Source of the DNA: Nitrococcus mobilis
Lineage (GTDB): Bacteria; Pseudomonadota; Gammaproteobacteria; Nitrococcales; Nitrococcaceae
Assembly: GCA_024102725.1 (NCBI GenBank)
Contig: JAGFJL010000004.1
Location: 1-62,295 of the forward strand
DNA length: 62,295 nucleotides
Reading direction: 5' to 3'
Shown here: positions 7,405 through 17,179 of the stretch, piece after piece
Layout of the letters: each line of letters opens with the position of its first letter
Numbering within the stretch: position 1 is the stretch's first letter
The notes under the pieces: model-generated
The model's database searches: none
What the model was told of the DNA's origin: nothing
The model's input: only the letters and a program-made list of their open reading frames with translations
Made by a program: the position numbers and the translations under genes

Positions 7405-9255
7405 TTGGCCGATCAAGCACGCAGAGAGTCGTCGGGACCGCCGTCAGTGCGCGTGGTCGCGGTCCAGGATGATTTGGTGACCATAGCGGTGGATTCCGGT
7501 TCCGAGGGTCACGTCCCCCTCATGAAAAACGAGGTGGTCATGGTCTGCCCCGCGGAGCGCGGTCACGGCGAGCGGCCTATGGAGCTGATGGGCGAGGTGA
7601 TGCGCGTGCGGGGGCGCTTTGCCGACGTCCAGGTGTTCGAGAGCACGGCCGGTGTGGCTGTGGGTGACCCGGTGCGCCAAACGGGCTCCATGCTCTCAGT
7701 GGAGCTCGGTCCCGGCTTGCTCGGGCAAGTCTTTGACGGTCTGCAGAATCCACTGGAAGAGATCGCGGGGCGCTTTGGCTACTTTCTCCCGCGAGGTTTC
7801 GATTTTCCGGCTCTGGATCGCAAGCACCAGTGGGCGTTCACGCCGGCCGTGCGCATTGGCTCTAAGCTGGGGCCGGGCGATACCGTCGGGCATGTTCAGG
7901 AAGGGCGTTTGCAGCACAAGATCATGCTCCCCTTCCATGGCTCGGGAGAGGTGGAGATTACCTGGATTCAGGAGGGCAGCTTCAGCGTCGACGTGGGTGT
8001 TGCCCGTTACCGCGACCACGAGGGCCATGAGCGGGCGCTTACCCTCGCCCAGCGCTGGCCGGTGCGCCGGGCGCTGCCGGCGCAGCTGCTGCGGCGTCAC
8101 CGCTGCGAGCGGCTCTACCCAAACGAGCCCATGATCACGGGGCTGCGCATCGTCGATACCTTCTTCCCGGTGGCGCGCGGTGGCACGGCCTGCATCCCGG
8201 GGCCGTTCGGGGCCGGCAAAACAGTGCTGCAGAATCTGATCTCGCGCTATGCCGACGTCGATCTCGTGGTCGTTGTAGCGTGCGGAGAGCGGGCGGGCGA
8301 GGTCGTGGAGACGATTACCGAGTTTCCCAAGCTCGCTGACCCCCGCACGGGCGGTCGGCTGATGGATCGCACCATTATTATCTGCAATACGTCCTCCATG
8401 CCGGTGGCGGCCCGTGAGGCGTCCATTTATACGGGCATCACGCTGGGCGAGTACTACCGTCAGATGGGCCACGATGTGCTGATGATCGCGGACTCCACTT
8501 CGCGCTGGGCGCAGGCGATGCGTGAGACCTCCGGGCGAATGGAGGAGATTCCAGGCGAGGAGGCCTACCCGGCGTACCTGGACTCGGCCGTGCGCGGCAT
8601 CTATGAGCGTGCCGGCTCGCTGCGCACCAACGACGGCGGTGTTGGCAGCCTGACTATCATCGGCACCGTCTCGCCGGCCGGCGGCAACTTCGAGGAGCCG
8701 GTGACTCAGGCCACCCTGAGTACCGTCAAGGCTTTTCTCGGCCTAAGTGCGGATCGTGCGTATAAGCGTTTCTACCCGGCCGTCGATCCCTTGCTTTCGT
8801 GGTCTCGCTACCGCGAGGATCTGGCGGGCTGGTACCGCGAGCACGTCCATGCCGCCTGGAACGAGCGGGTCCGGGCGCTGCTTGACTTGCTCCGGGACGG
8901 TGACGAGGTGCTGCGGATGATGCAGGTTACCGGCGAGGAAGGAATCAGCCTGGCTGACTTCGTCAGTTACCTCAAGGCGACCTTCGTCGACGCCGTCTAC
9001 CTGCAGCAGGACGCCTTCGACCCCGTCGACGTTACCACGCCGTTACGCCGGCAGCTCGAATCCCTGGCGCGGGTGCACGATGTCGTGAGTCGGGACTACG
9101 AGTTTGACGACAAGGACGCGGCGCGGCAGTTCTTCACGCGGCTTACCGGGCTGTTCAAGAACCTGAACTATGCCGAAGAGGAATCGCCACAGTTCCGTGA
9201 CTACCGGGCGCGCATCGATGCCCTGCTGGCGGAGTCACAACCGCAAAGCGGCTGA
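7405..9255 (+). CDS. atpA: V-type ATPase subunit A (catalytic)
   Basis: A 616-residue catalytic subunit. The N-terminal barrel is followed by the V-type 'non-homologous' insertion. Walker A is GPFGAGKT near residue 268, and SPAGGNFEEPVTQATL lies near residue 425. I use the TTG at 7405 because GGGAG lies eight bases upstream and no ATG is available near the conserved N terminus. It is the last gene of the operon, although in Chlamydia-type operons A directly precedes B. Confidence 0.94.
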   Translation: MADQARRESSGPPSVRVVAVQDDLVTIAVDSGSEGHVPLMKNEVVMVCPAERGHGERPMELMGEVMRVRGRFADVQVFESTAGVAVGDPVRQTGSMLSVELGPGLLGQVFDGLQNPLEEIAGRFGYFLPRGFDFPALDRKHQWAFTPAVRIGSKLGPGDTVGHVQEGRLQHKIMLPFHGSGEVEITWIQEGSFSVDVGVARYRDHEGHERALTLAQRWPVRRALPAQLLRRHRCERLYPNEPMITGLRIVDTFFPVARGGTACIPGPFGAGKTVLQNLISRYADVDLVVVVACGERAGEVVETITEFPKLADPRTGGRLMDRTIIICNTSSMPVAAREASIYTGITLGEYYRQMGHDVLMIADSTSRWAQAMRETSGRMEEIPGEEAYPAYLDSAVRGIYERAGSLRTNDGGVGSLTIIGTVSPAGGNFEEPVTQATLSTVKAFLGLSADRAYKRFYPAVDPLLSWSRYREDLAGWYREHVHAAWNERVRALLDLLRDGDEVLRMMQVTGEEGISLADFVSYLKATFVDAVYLQQDAFDPVDVTTPLRRQLESLARVHDVVSRDYEFDDKDAARQFFTRLTGLFKNLNYAEEESPQFRDYRARIDALLAESQPQSG

Positions 9256-9312
9256 CATTGAGCTGGCGCCGATCCGCTCTCGGAGGGCTTTCGGGGTCTC
9301 TCCCCGGGACGG

Positions 9313-9332
9313 GGCGGGAAAATCTTCCCGCC
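9313..9332. terminator. Hairpin after the ATPase operon
   Basis: A perfect eight-base-pair stem (GGCGGGAA, loop AATC, TTCCCGCC) lies 58 bases after atpA. No T-run follows, so it may be an RNA end-protecting hairpin or a weak terminator. Confidence 0.4.
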
Positions 9333-9470
9333 GGCGTAGCGGCTAAGCGGCTTATCCGGTAGCTTTTTCCGGGTCGGCAGCGGCTTTCCACGTACGGCGC
9401 GAATTCCGCCCCGATCACGGATATTTTGCGATGAGCCGCTGAGCAGGTGGCGCCGGCGGAGGAAGGGTGC

Positions 9471-10997
9471 ATGAGTGATAACAGCCAATCGATTTTGTCT
9501 GCCCGCCGGCTTGAGATAGATACGCTCGATGAGCCGGTCGTCTACATGCGCTGGGACTGCCACGTCTGTCGAGCGGAAGGTTTCCGCGCGCGCTCACGGA
9601 TTGCCTTGCACCATGGCGAGCGCAGCGCCATCGCCACCATCAACGTCGTCCACGGTGAGCGACTGCGTGCCGGGGAGATCGGCCTGTCAGTCGAGGCCGC
9701 TCGACAGCTTGCGGCTGGCAATGGCGATCCTATCCGGATATCCCATGCGCCGACCCTCGCCTCGTTCTCGCATGTGCGGGCGAAAATCTACGGAGAGACA
9801 CTGGAGGAGGAGCAGCTAACGGCAGTCATCAGCGACATCGCTGCGCGGCGCTACTCTGACGTCCAGCTGACCGCATTTGTCACGACCTGCGCCCAGAGGC
9901 TCTCACAGCGCGAAATAACCGCCCTCACGCGGGCCTTGTGGCTACCGGCGAGCGACTGACCTGGGACAGAGCGCCGGTTATGGACAAGCATTGCGGTTTG
10001 CCGGGCAATCGCACTACCCCCATCGTAGTGGCCATCGTCGCGGCGGCGGGGCTGACCATGCCCAAAACCTCCTCTCGGGCCGATCACCTCGCCCGCGGGC
10101 ACGGCGGATACGGTCGAAACATTGATGCCCGTCGATCTCGATCTCGCCACGGTGCGTCGCGTCGTGGAGAACGAGGGCGGCTGCCTGGTGTGGGGAGGAG
10201 CGGCGGGTCTTAGCCCGGCGGACGACGTGCTGATACGCGTCGAACATGCGCTGGACGTGGATGCGTCGGGCCAGCTGATCGCTTCGGTGCTTTCCAAAAA
10301 GCTCGCTGCTGGGGCGAGCCACGCGATTATCGATATACCGGTCGGGCCAACCGCCAAGATTCGTTCCCCGGAGCAGGCTACATGGGTCACCCGAGAGTTC
10401 GGAGTTATTGGGCGCGCCTTGGGTCTCGTGCTGCGGCTGCACCTCAGTGATGGCAGCGCGCCGGTAGGCCACGGAATTGGACCGGCGCTTGAAGCGCGGG
10501 ATGTATTGGCTGTGCTGCGCGGCGAGCCGGGTGCCCCGGCGGATCTGCGAGAGCGCTCGCTCGGTCTGGCGGCGAGCTTGCTGGAGCTCGGCGGTAAAGC
10601 GCCCGAGGGCGAGGGCAGCGAGCGGGCGGCCGAGCTGCTCGATACGATGGCCGCCTATCACAAGCTCCTGGCGATCGGTCAAGCGCAAGGTGGCCTTCGG
10701 GAGCCGCCCGTGGCTCGCTACCGGCGTAGCCTAGTGGCCGCTCGCACGGGGTACGTTGGGGGCTTTGATAACCGTGCCATCGCGAGGCTGGCGAAGCTTG
10801 CCGGAGCGCCGGCGGCTCCGGCGGCGGGCGTAGAGCTGATGGTGCGGTCAGGACAGGCGGTCGAACAGGGCGCTCCGCTGCTTGTCTTGCATGCCGAGTT
10901 CGAGGGTGAGCTCGCCTACGCGTTGGATTTCTGGGAGCAAAGGCCTGGCATTGTGAGCGTCTGTGAAAATATTCCGGGGAGCGCCGCCGGTGCATAA
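9471..10997 (+). pseudogene. Thymidine/AMP phosphorylase-like gene, frameshifted
   Basis: The three frames together spell one protein of the thymidine phosphorylase family with the N-terminal extension seen in AMP phosphorylases. Frame one runs from ATG 9471 (GGAGGAAGG upstream) to a stop at 9959, ending in ALTRAL. The match resumes in frame two at ATGERLTWD and in frame three at about 10073 with [12 protein letters not shown]. One base appears lost near 9938 and one gained near 10072, so the outer frames match. The active-site loop also lacks about two residues: KHCGLPGN instead of the expected KH-IGG-PGN. The lost glycines and the two indels suggest a dead gene, although sequencing error could explain the indels. 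Its end overlaps the pyrophosphokinase gene. Confidence 0.82.
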
Positions 10998-11907
10998 TCC
11001 GCTGGTCTATTCGCTGACCGAGGACGCCGTGCTCGTTCAGTCACTGGCTAAGGCGCTCGGCGCCCACGTCGGCCGGCTGGCGCAGCGTCGTTTCCCGGAT
11101 GGAGAGTGCTATCTGCGCATCCTGGACGACTGCACCGCCTGCCCAACGGTTGTCGTTGCGGATCTTGCCTACCCGGACGCGAAGATCCCGAGAGTGTTGT
11201 TTCTGGCGGAGACGCTACGCGAGCTCGGGGCATCGCCGGTTGGCCTGATTGCTCCTTATTTACCCTACATGCGCCAGGACAAGCCTTTCCAGACGGGCGA
11301 GGCCATCACATCCAGGCATTTTGCGGGCTGGATCTCGCGTGCCTTTGACTGGCTGGTGACCGTGGACCCTCACTTGCATCGTTACCCGAGCCTCGATGCG
11401 CTCTATTCGATCCCATCTCGCGTTGCCCACGCGGCGCGGGCCATTGCGAGCTGGGTGACGGAGCATGTGCCCCGTCCTGTACTTTTTGGGCCGGACGCTG
11501 AGAGTGAACAGTGGGTCGCTGAGGTGGCACGTCGGGTCGGTGCGCCCCACGCGGTTTTCCATAAGCGGCGATTCGGGGATAGGAACGTGGCGGTGGAGGC
11601 CGCGGAGCTGACGACCTGGCGCGAGCGCACGCCTGTAGTCGTCGACGATGTCATCTCCTCCGGGCAAACCATGATCGCCGCCGTTCGTCGGGTACGGGAG
11701 GCGGGCCTCGCTGCACCGCTTTGCATCGGGGTGCACGGCATTTCCGCGGACGAAGCGCTGCAAGCCCTTTATGCAGCCGGCGCACAGCGGGTTCTGATCT
11801 GCCGCACGGTGGCGCATAACACCTTGGCCGATAAAGTGGTGCAAATCGATGTCTCAACCCTGGTAGCCGAGGCGGTAGTAGCGGTAACAGCAGAGCGCGG
11901 GGAATAG
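10990..11907 (+). CDS. prs: Ribose-phosphate pyrophosphokinase family protein
   Basis: A phosphoribosyltransferase-fold protein of about 305 residues that would make PRPP from ribose 5-phosphate and ATP. Visible motifs are RRFPDGECY, the flexible-loop YMRQDKPFQTGEAITS, the metal site VDPHLHRYP and the PRPP loop VVVDDVISSGQTM. I prefer the GTG at 10990 because GGGGAG lies eight bases upstream; a GTG at 10963 would add nine residues. It overlaps the end of the phosphorylase-like gene, which suggests coupled translation. This divergent copy is probably not the housekeeping enzyme but one tied to phosphoketolase-type stress clusters. Confidence 0.88.
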   Translation: MHNPLVYSLTEDAVLVQSLAKALGAHVGRLAQRRFPDGECYLRILDDCTACPTVVVADLAYPDAKIPRVLFLAETLRELGASPVGLIAPYLPYMRQDKPFQTGEAITSRHFAGWISRAFDWLVTVDPHLHRYPSLDALYSIPSRVAHAARAIASWVTEHVPRPVLFGPDAESEQWVAEVARRVGAPHAVFHKRRFGDRNVAVEAAELTTWRERTPVVVDDVISSGQTMIAAVRRVREAGLAAPLCIGVHGISADEALQALYAAGAQRVLICRTVAHNTLADKVVQIDVSTLVAEAVVAVTAERGE

Positions 11908-11938
11908 CTACGCTGCCGCACAAAGTGACTAAGCTGGG

Positions 11939-11976
11939 GGGCATACCCCTGCGAGCAGGATCCGTAGGGTATGTCC
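11939..11976. terminator. Imperfect inverted repeat between prs and xfp
   Basis: GGGCATACCC and GGGTATGTCC form a near-perfect ten-base stem around an 18-base loop in the 164-base gap. No T-run follows. It may be a weak terminator or an operator for the phosphoketolase gene. Confidence 0.35.
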
Positions 11977-12071
11977 GTCGCGCAATCCATACGAGTTGTC
12001 AGCAGCGGCGGGGTATTTTTGCAGCATTAAGCGATGAAATTTTCCGCGGTGGCTAGTTGGAGGATACACGG

Positions 12072-14489
12072 ATGAACGATGGGGTAACGCAAGCGGAGGA
12101 AACGGGAACGCTGACGCAAGAAGAGCTGGCGTGCATGAACGCTTACTGGCGCGCAGCGAACTACCTCTCGGTCGGCCAGATTTACCTGCTTGACAATCCG
12201 CTTTTGCGCGCGCCGCTCAAGCCCGAGCACATCAAGCCGCGGCTTTTGGGACACTGGGGCACGGCGCCTGGATTGAACCTCATCTATGTCCATCTCAATC
12301 GGGTCATCAAGAAGCATGACCTCGACATGATCTACGTGACCGGCCCCGGCCACGGTGCGCCCGGCATCGTAGCGAATGTCTACCTGGAAGGAACCTACAG
12401 CGAAGTCTATCCGCATGTCTCACAGGACGAGGATGGCATGAGACGGCTTTTCAGGCAGTTCTCGTTCCCGGGCGGAATTCCGAGTCACACCGCACCGGAG
12501 ACCCCGGGCTCCATCCACGAAGGCGGAGAGCTCGGTTATTCACTGTCACACGCTTTCGGAGCCGCATTCGACAACCCGGATCTGATTGTCGCCTGCGTTG
12601 TCGGCGACGGTGAGGCAGAAACGGGGCCTCTCGCGACGGCGTGGCACTCCAACAAGTTCCTCAATCCCGCCTGCGACGGGGCGGTGCTGCCGATCCTGCA
12701 CCTGAACGGTTATAAGATCGCGAACCCTACAGTGCTCGCACGGATCGGACGTGACGAGCTGGAGCAGCTGTTCCTGGGGTATGGGTACAAGCCTTATTTC
12801 GTCGAGGGGTCCGATCCTGAGGCCGTGCATCAAGCGATGGCGGCAACGCTCGATGCGGTTGTCATGGAGATCAAGGCAATTCAGCGTCGGGCGCGGAGCG
12901 AAGGAGACGCTTCGCGGCCACGCTGGCCGATGATCGTGCTGGAGACGTTAAAGGGCTGGACGGGGCCGAAGGAGGTGGATGGGCTCAAGGCCGAAGGTTA
13001 CTGGCGATCGCACCAAGTCCCCTTTACCGACGCGAGAGAAAATCCGAAGCACACACAGCTGCTCGAGGATTGGATGCGCAGTTATAGGCCGGAAGAGCTT
13101 TTTGACGAGCACGGCCGTCTGCGGCAGGAATTTTCCGAGCTTGCCCCGGTGGGCGCGCAGCGCATGGGGGCCAATCATCATGCCAATGGGGGACTCCTGT
13201 TAAAAGCCTTGCGCCTGCCCGACTTTCGCTCGTTCGCCCTCGACGTGCCAACACCCGGCAAGGTGCAGGGCGAGGCGACTCGCGTCTTGGGGCGCTTTTT
13301 GCGCGAGGTGATGAGGCTGAACGCAGAGGCGCGCAACTTCCGTGTTTTCGGCCCCGATGAAACCGCTTCAAACCGCCTTACCGCATTGTTCGATATTACG
13401 AACCGGACTTGGATGGCGAAGATCTTAGCGGAGGACGACCATCTCGCGGCAGACGGGCGGGTCATGGAGATTCTGAGCGAGCACACCTGTCAGGGCTGGC
13501 TCGAAGGCTATCTGCTCACAGGTCGGCACGGCCTTTTCTCCACCTACGAAGCCTTTGTGCACATCGTAGACTCCATGTTCAATCAGCACGCCAAATGGCT
13601 GAAGGTCGCCGGAGACGAGGTGCCCTGGCGCCGTCCAATCGCCTCGTTGAACTACCTACTGACGTCGCACGTGTGGCGCCAGGATCACAACGGCTTCAGT
13701 CATCAGGACCCCGGCTTCATCGACCATGTGGTCAACAAAAAGCCCAAAATAATAAGAGTTTATTTTCCTCCGGATACGAATTGCCTGCTCCAGGTGGCCG
13801 ATATCTGCCTGCGCAGCCGCGATTTCATTAACGTGATTGTCGCCGGCAAACACCCAGAGCCGCAGTGGCTTGATATGCAGGCGGCGATAAGGCACTGCGC
13901 CGCCGGCATCGGCATTTGGGGGTGGGCCAGCAATGATCAGGGAAACGAGCCCGATGTGGTGATGGCCTGTGCCGGTGACGTGCCGACCCTCGAGACATTG
14001 GCCGCCGTTGATCTGCTCCGGCAGCTCGAGCCGGATCTGAAGGTGCGCGTTGTCAACGTGGTCGATCTGATGCGCCTCCAACCGGCGGAGGAGCACCCGC
14101 AGGGTCTGTCGGACAGGGAGTTCGATGTGCTGTTCACCATGGACAAACCGATTATCTTCGCTTATCACGGCTATCCTTGGCTCATCCACCGGCTGACTTA
14201 TCGGCGCGCCAATCACAGCAACCTCCATGTGCGCGGCTACAAGGAGGAGGGCAGTACGACCACACCGTTCGACATGCTGGTCCGCAACGACATGGATCGA
14301 TACCACCTCGTCATGGACGTAATCGATCGTGTGCCGAAACTGCACATCAAGGCCGCCTACGCGAAGCAGGCAATGCGCGACAAGCTGATCGAGCATCAGG
14401 AATATATTGTCAAAGAAGGGCAGGACATGCCGGAGATTCGGGACTGGCAGTGGCCGCATCCCCAGCCGGATCCGGTGAAGACCGGTTGA
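12072..14489 (+). CDS. xfp: Phosphoketolase (xylulose 5-P / fructose 6-P)
   Basis: An enzyme of about 805 residues that uses thiamine diphosphate to split xylulose 5-phosphate, and often fructose 6-phosphate, into acetyl phosphate and an aldose phosphate. The N-terminal [20 protein letters not shown] and the cofactor motif [18 protein letters not shown] are typical, as is the C-terminal [20 protein letters not shown] choose the ATG at 12072, with GGAGG about eight bases upstream, over a TTG at 12057. The gene downstream would have handled acetyl units but is broken. Full length and undamaged. Confidence 0.96.
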   Translation: MNDGVTQAEETGTLTQEELACMNAYWRAANYLSVGQIYLLDNPLLRAPLKPEHIKPRLLGHWGTAPGLNLIYVHLNRVIKKHDLDMIYVTGPGHGAPGIVANVYLEGTYSEVYPHVSQDEDGMRRLFRQFSFPGGIPSHTAPETPGSIHEGGELGYSLSHAFGAAFDNPDLIVACVVGDGEAETGPLATAWHSNKFLNPACDGAVLPILHLNGYKIANPTVLARIGRDELEQLFLGYGYKPYFVEGSDPEAVHQAMAATLDAVVMEIKAIQRRARSEGDASRPRWPMIVLETLKGWTGPKEVDGLKAEGYWRSHQVPFTDARENPKHTQLLEDWMRSYRPEELFDEHGRLRQEFSELAPVGAQRMGANHHANGGLLLKALRLPDFRSFALDVPTPGKVQGEATRVLGRFLREVMRLNAEARNFRVFGPDETASNRLTALFDITNRTWMAKILAEDDHLAADGRVMEILSEHTCQGWLEGYLLTGRHGLFSTYEAFVHIVDSMFNQHAKWLKVAGDEVPWRRPIASLNYLLTSHVWRQDHNGFSHQDPGFIDHVVNKKPKIIRVYFPPDTNCLLQVADICLRSRDFINVIVAGKHPEPQWLDMQAAIRHCAAGIGIWGWASNDQGNEPDVVMACAGDVPTLETLAAVDLLRQLEPDLKVRVVNVVDLMRLQPAEEHPQGLSDREFDVLFTMDKPIIFAYHGYPWLIHRLTYRRANHSNLHVRGYKEEGSTTTPFDMLVRNDMDRYHLVMDVIDRVPKLHIKAAYAKQAMRDKLIEHQEYIVKEGQDMPEIRDWQWPHPQPDPVKTG

Positions 14490-14506
14490 GAACGCCAGAC
14501 CGTCGA

Positions 14507-15848
14507 ATGAATTCAGGGATATGGCTGGAACAAAATACCCGATACACAAGGCGAGAGCGTCTGGCCAAGGCATCTGGCTTGCCTACATCCGGATTGTCAG
14601 TGACACGATACGTGGACGCGCTGGCGCCGATCGCGCACGGCGCGAATCGCCTTCTGCTCAGCAGCTGGCTCGGCGGTGATAGCGTCGAGGCCGCCCGGGA
14701 CGCGTTCTCGGCGGCGGGGCTACGGCTACCCATGTACGAGACGCCTGAGGATTAGGTGAAGGCCTTCATGCAGACGGTAGACTACCGCCGCAACCAGGGG
14801 CGATGCTGGACGAGCCGGGCCCGGCCACGAAAGCCGCTGGCGATGTCATCAGCGCCGCCCTCGCAGCGGGCCGCCCCCTGCTCACGGAGATCGAGGCGAA
14901 ACGCGTGGTCGCCCTTTACGGCATCCCGGTGCTGGATACGCGGATCGCGCAAACGCCGGACGACGCCGCACGAGCGGCCGAGGCGCTTGGCTTTCCGGTG
15001 GCGGGGAAACTCCTCTCACCGGCCATCACCCACAAATCCGAGGTTGGCGGCGTCGTTCTCGACATCGAGAGCTCGGCGCAGGTCACTCTTGCCTGCGACG
15101 AGATGACGAAACGGGTGGCAGCGCTGCATCCGGACGCTCGGCTCCAGGGCTTCACGGTGCAGACGATGGTGCGACGCTCCGGCGCCCACGAGCTCATCGT
15201 GGGTGCCACGACCGATCCGGTGTTCGGCCCGGTGGTGCTCTCTTCGGATACGGCGGGGTCGCAGCGGAGGTGATCGCCGATCGCGCGCTGGCGCTGCCAC
15301 CGCTCAACGCCCCGCTGGCACGCGAGCTGGTCGCCCGCACCCGCGTCGCAAAGCTGCTCGCCGGCTATCGCGGCCGGCCCGCGGCAGACCGGGAGGCGAT
15401 CTTCCGGGTACTCATCGAGGTAATTCGGCCCTATCCGAGGGATCTCGAGGAGGAGACCGAGCTCGACGGACACAAGGTGCTGCTTCGCCCTATCCGGCCG
15501 GAGGACGAGCTCGCCCACCGCGAGTTCTTCACCCGGCTCAAGCCGCAGGACGTGCGCTTTCGTTTGTTCGGCGTTGTAAAGGCGCTCGATCACTCGCAGC
15601 TCGCGTGCTACACGCAGATCGATTATGCGCGGGAAGTGGCCTTCATCGCCGTCTCTTCGAGTGCGGATGACGGCGGCAAACTTGGGGTCGTACGCGCGGT
15701 TTGCGACCCGGACAAGGAGCGCGCGGGGTTCGCGAACGCCGTGCGTTCTGATATGAAGGGCCGGGGACTCGGGGCCAAGCTTCTGGACAAGCTCATCCGC
15801 AACCTGCGTTCGCACGGCCTTGGACACGTCGTGGGCGAGGGGTTCGCG
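14507..15848 (+). pseudogene. Acyl-CoA synthetase (ADP-forming)/GNAT fusion, truncated and broken
   Basis: The pieces match the middle and C-terminal parts of Pat-like proteins, which join an ADP-forming acyl-CoA synthetase to a GNAT acetyltransferase. Piece one contains RLLLSSWLGGDSVEAA and ends in an in-frame TAG at about 14753, with the match continuing (KAFMQTVDYRRNQ). Piece two, from about 14803, carries the ATP-grasp part (EAKRVVALYGIPVLDTRIAQ). Piece three, from about 15270, carries the GNAT domain (LLRPIRPEDE, VRSDMKGRGLGAKLLDKL). The N-terminal CoA-binding domains are missing. The 3' end is cut at 15848, where a transposon end begins. Confidence 0.85.
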
Positions 15849-15873
15849 TGTCATTTTCAGAAGGCGGCTGCAC
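15849..15873 (+). repeat. Tn402/Tn5053-type 25-bp terminal inverted repeat
   Basis: These 25 bases, starting TGTCATTTTCAGAAG and ending CTGCAC, match the published degenerate consensus of the class 1 integron/Tn5053-family end (IRi/IRt) at every position. The orientation puts the element to the right. It cuts the acyl-CoA synthetase/GNAT gene exactly at its left border. A resolvase stop codon lies seven bases inside. Confidence 0.85.
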
Positions 15874-15879
15874 GAAGTG

Positions 15880-16455
15880 TCAGGAGTCGTCTAGGGCATC
15901 GGACTGGCTGGCCTTCAAGGCGGCGTAGAGGGCCGTCTTGCTGACCTTGATCCGTGCGGCGGCCTCGCGGACATTCAGCCCATTCGCCAGGTGCTCCCTT
16001 GCCCGCTTCAGCTTGTCGTCGGTGACGACGGGCTTGCGTCCTCCTTTGCGCCCACGGGCGGCGGCAGCAGCCAGCCCCGCCTTGGTGCGATCACGGATCA
16101 GGTCGCGCTCGAACTGCCCCAGGGCGCCGAACACGTGGAAGATCAGCCGCCCACCCGGCGTGGTGGTATCGATGTTTTCAGTCAGCGACCGGAATCCGAC
16201 ACCACGCGCCTCCAAGGTGCTGACGACCTCGATCAGATGCGGCAGCGAACGTCCCAGCCGACCCAGTCGCCACACGACCAGCACATCCCCGTCGCGCAGG
16301 AACTCCAGGGCGGCCGTCAGGCCCGGTCGTTCCGCCTTGGCCCCGGAGACGGTGTCATCGAAGATTCGCTCGCACCCCGCCTTGCGAAGCGCATCGGTCT
16401 GCAAGGCGGTGTCCTGCTCCGCCGTCGAGACCCGCGCATAGCCGATCAGCGCCAT
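15880..16455 (-). CDS. Serine recombinase/resolvase
   Basis: A 191-residue small serine recombinase. The catalytic serine is in GYARVSTAEQD (residue 10), the conserved arginines in VWRLGRLGRSL near residue 68, and a helix-turn-helix lies at the C terminus (NVREAAARIKVSKTALYAAL). The ATG at 16455 has AAAGGGGCAG upstream; the longer open frame is not needed. It would resolve cointegrates at the res-like region just upstream. A ParDE module is divergent from it, an arrangement known from Tn3-family elements that carry toxin-antitoxin genes beside the resolvase. No transposase gene is left. Confidence 0.92.
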   Translation of the reverse strand: MALIGYARVSTAEQDTALQTDALRKAGCERIFDDTVSGAKAERPGLTAALEFLRDGDVLVVWRLGRLGRSLPHLIEVVSTLEARGVGFRSLTENIDTTTPGGRLIFHVFGALGQFERDLIRDRTKAGLAAAAARGRKGGRKPVVTDDKLKRAREHLANGLNVREAAARIKVSKTALYAALKASQSDALDDS

Positions 16456-16599
16456 TGACTGCCCCTTTTGTCCGTTAATCCGTCCGCCTATCTTAGTGTC
16501 CGAAAACCCATCAAACAAGCATATTCTCGGACTTTGTCCGGGTTGACCGTCTAATGATCGTTTGACGGATAGGGCCGGGAAGCCTAAAGTATCAAGTAG
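16456..16599. promoter_or_regulatory. Putative resolution (res) site
   Basis: The space between resolvase and ParD holds several repeat pairs in the expected place for res. One is GTCCGA...TCGGAC spanning about 35 bases near 16498-16533, the size of a res subsite. Another is CCGTC...GACGG near 16548-16569. The subsite limits are uncertain. Confidence 0.45.
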
Positions 16600-16614
16600 T
16601 ATCACTAAGTGATA
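16562..16614 (+). promoter_or_regulatory. Promoter and operator of the parDE module
   Basis: TTGACG (16562-16567) and TAAAGT (16585-16590) are 17 bases apart. A perfect palindrome, TATCACT-A-AGTGATA (16600-16614), follows just before the Shine-Dalgarno sequence. It is well placed for autoregulation by the ParD-like antitoxin. Confidence 0.6.
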
Positions 16615-16625
16615 GGAGAGCAGCT

Positions 16626-16898
16626 ATGGCAACATCGCTAAAGATCGACGATGCGCTGAAAAGTCGTGTCCAACATCTCGCCAGCCAGCGCCGCCGCTCG
16701 CCACACTGGATCATGCTCGAAGCCATCCAGCAGTATGTCGAGCGCGAGGAAGCCCGCGAGAGCTTCAAGCAGGAAGCCTTGGCCTCCTGGGCGGCCTACA
16801 AGGAAACCGGCCGCCACCTGACCGGCCAGGAAGTGCGCACCTGGTTGAACACTTGGGGCACCGATGACGAAAAGGCAGTGCCTGAGTGCCACAAGTAA
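16626..16898 (+). CDS. ParD/CopG-like ribbon-helix-helix antitoxin
   Basis: A 90-residue protein whose N terminus (MATSLKIDDALKSRVQHLA) is the strand and first helix of a ribbon-helix-helix DNA-binding fold, followed by SPHWIMLEAIQQYV. The C-terminal half would wrap the toxin. The ATG at 16626 has TAGGAGAG eight bases upstream. It overlaps the toxin gene by 13 bases. It probably neutralises the downstream ParE-like protein and represses its own promoter at the palindrome 16600-16614. Confidence 0.88.
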   Translation: MATSLKIDDALKSRVQHLASQRRRSPHWIMLEAIQQYVEREEARESFKQEALASWAAYKETGRHLTGQEVRTWLNTWGTDDEKAVPECHK

Positions 16899-17179
16899 TC
16901 GTCACCGAAGGCGCAGCGGAAGGCTTGGAACGGTGCCGGAAGTTTCTGGCCGTCAAGGCACCGGAAGCCGCCAGGCGAGCCGGCCAGGCCATCGAGCGGC
17001 AATTCCTGCTGCAGGAGACAGCCCCCGACATTGGCAGGCCGTTCCCTGAAATGCCCGAGCTGCGCGAGCTGGTGATTGCCTTCGGGGATTCCGGCTATGT
17101 GGCCTTGTACCACCACGAACCGACCGACGATGTGGTGTATGTGCTGGCCTTCCGGCACCAGAAAGAGGCGGGCTACTGA
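16886..17179 (+). CDS. RelE/ParE-family toxin
   Basis: A 97-residue toxin with the RelE/ParE core: an N-terminal strand (PQVIVTEGAAEGLERCRKFL), the central LRELVIAFGDSGYVALYHH and the final VYVLAFRHQKEAGY. The start is a GTG inside the antitoxin gene, so translation is coupled. ParE relatives poison gyrase and RelE relatives cut mRNA; the target here is not clear. The module may stabilise the surrounding mobile element. Confidence 0.87.
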   Translation: MPQVIVTEGAAEGLERCRKFLAVKAPEAARRAGQAIERQFLLQETAPDIGRPFPEMPELRELVIAFGDSGYVALYHHEPTDDVVYVLAFRHQKEAGY

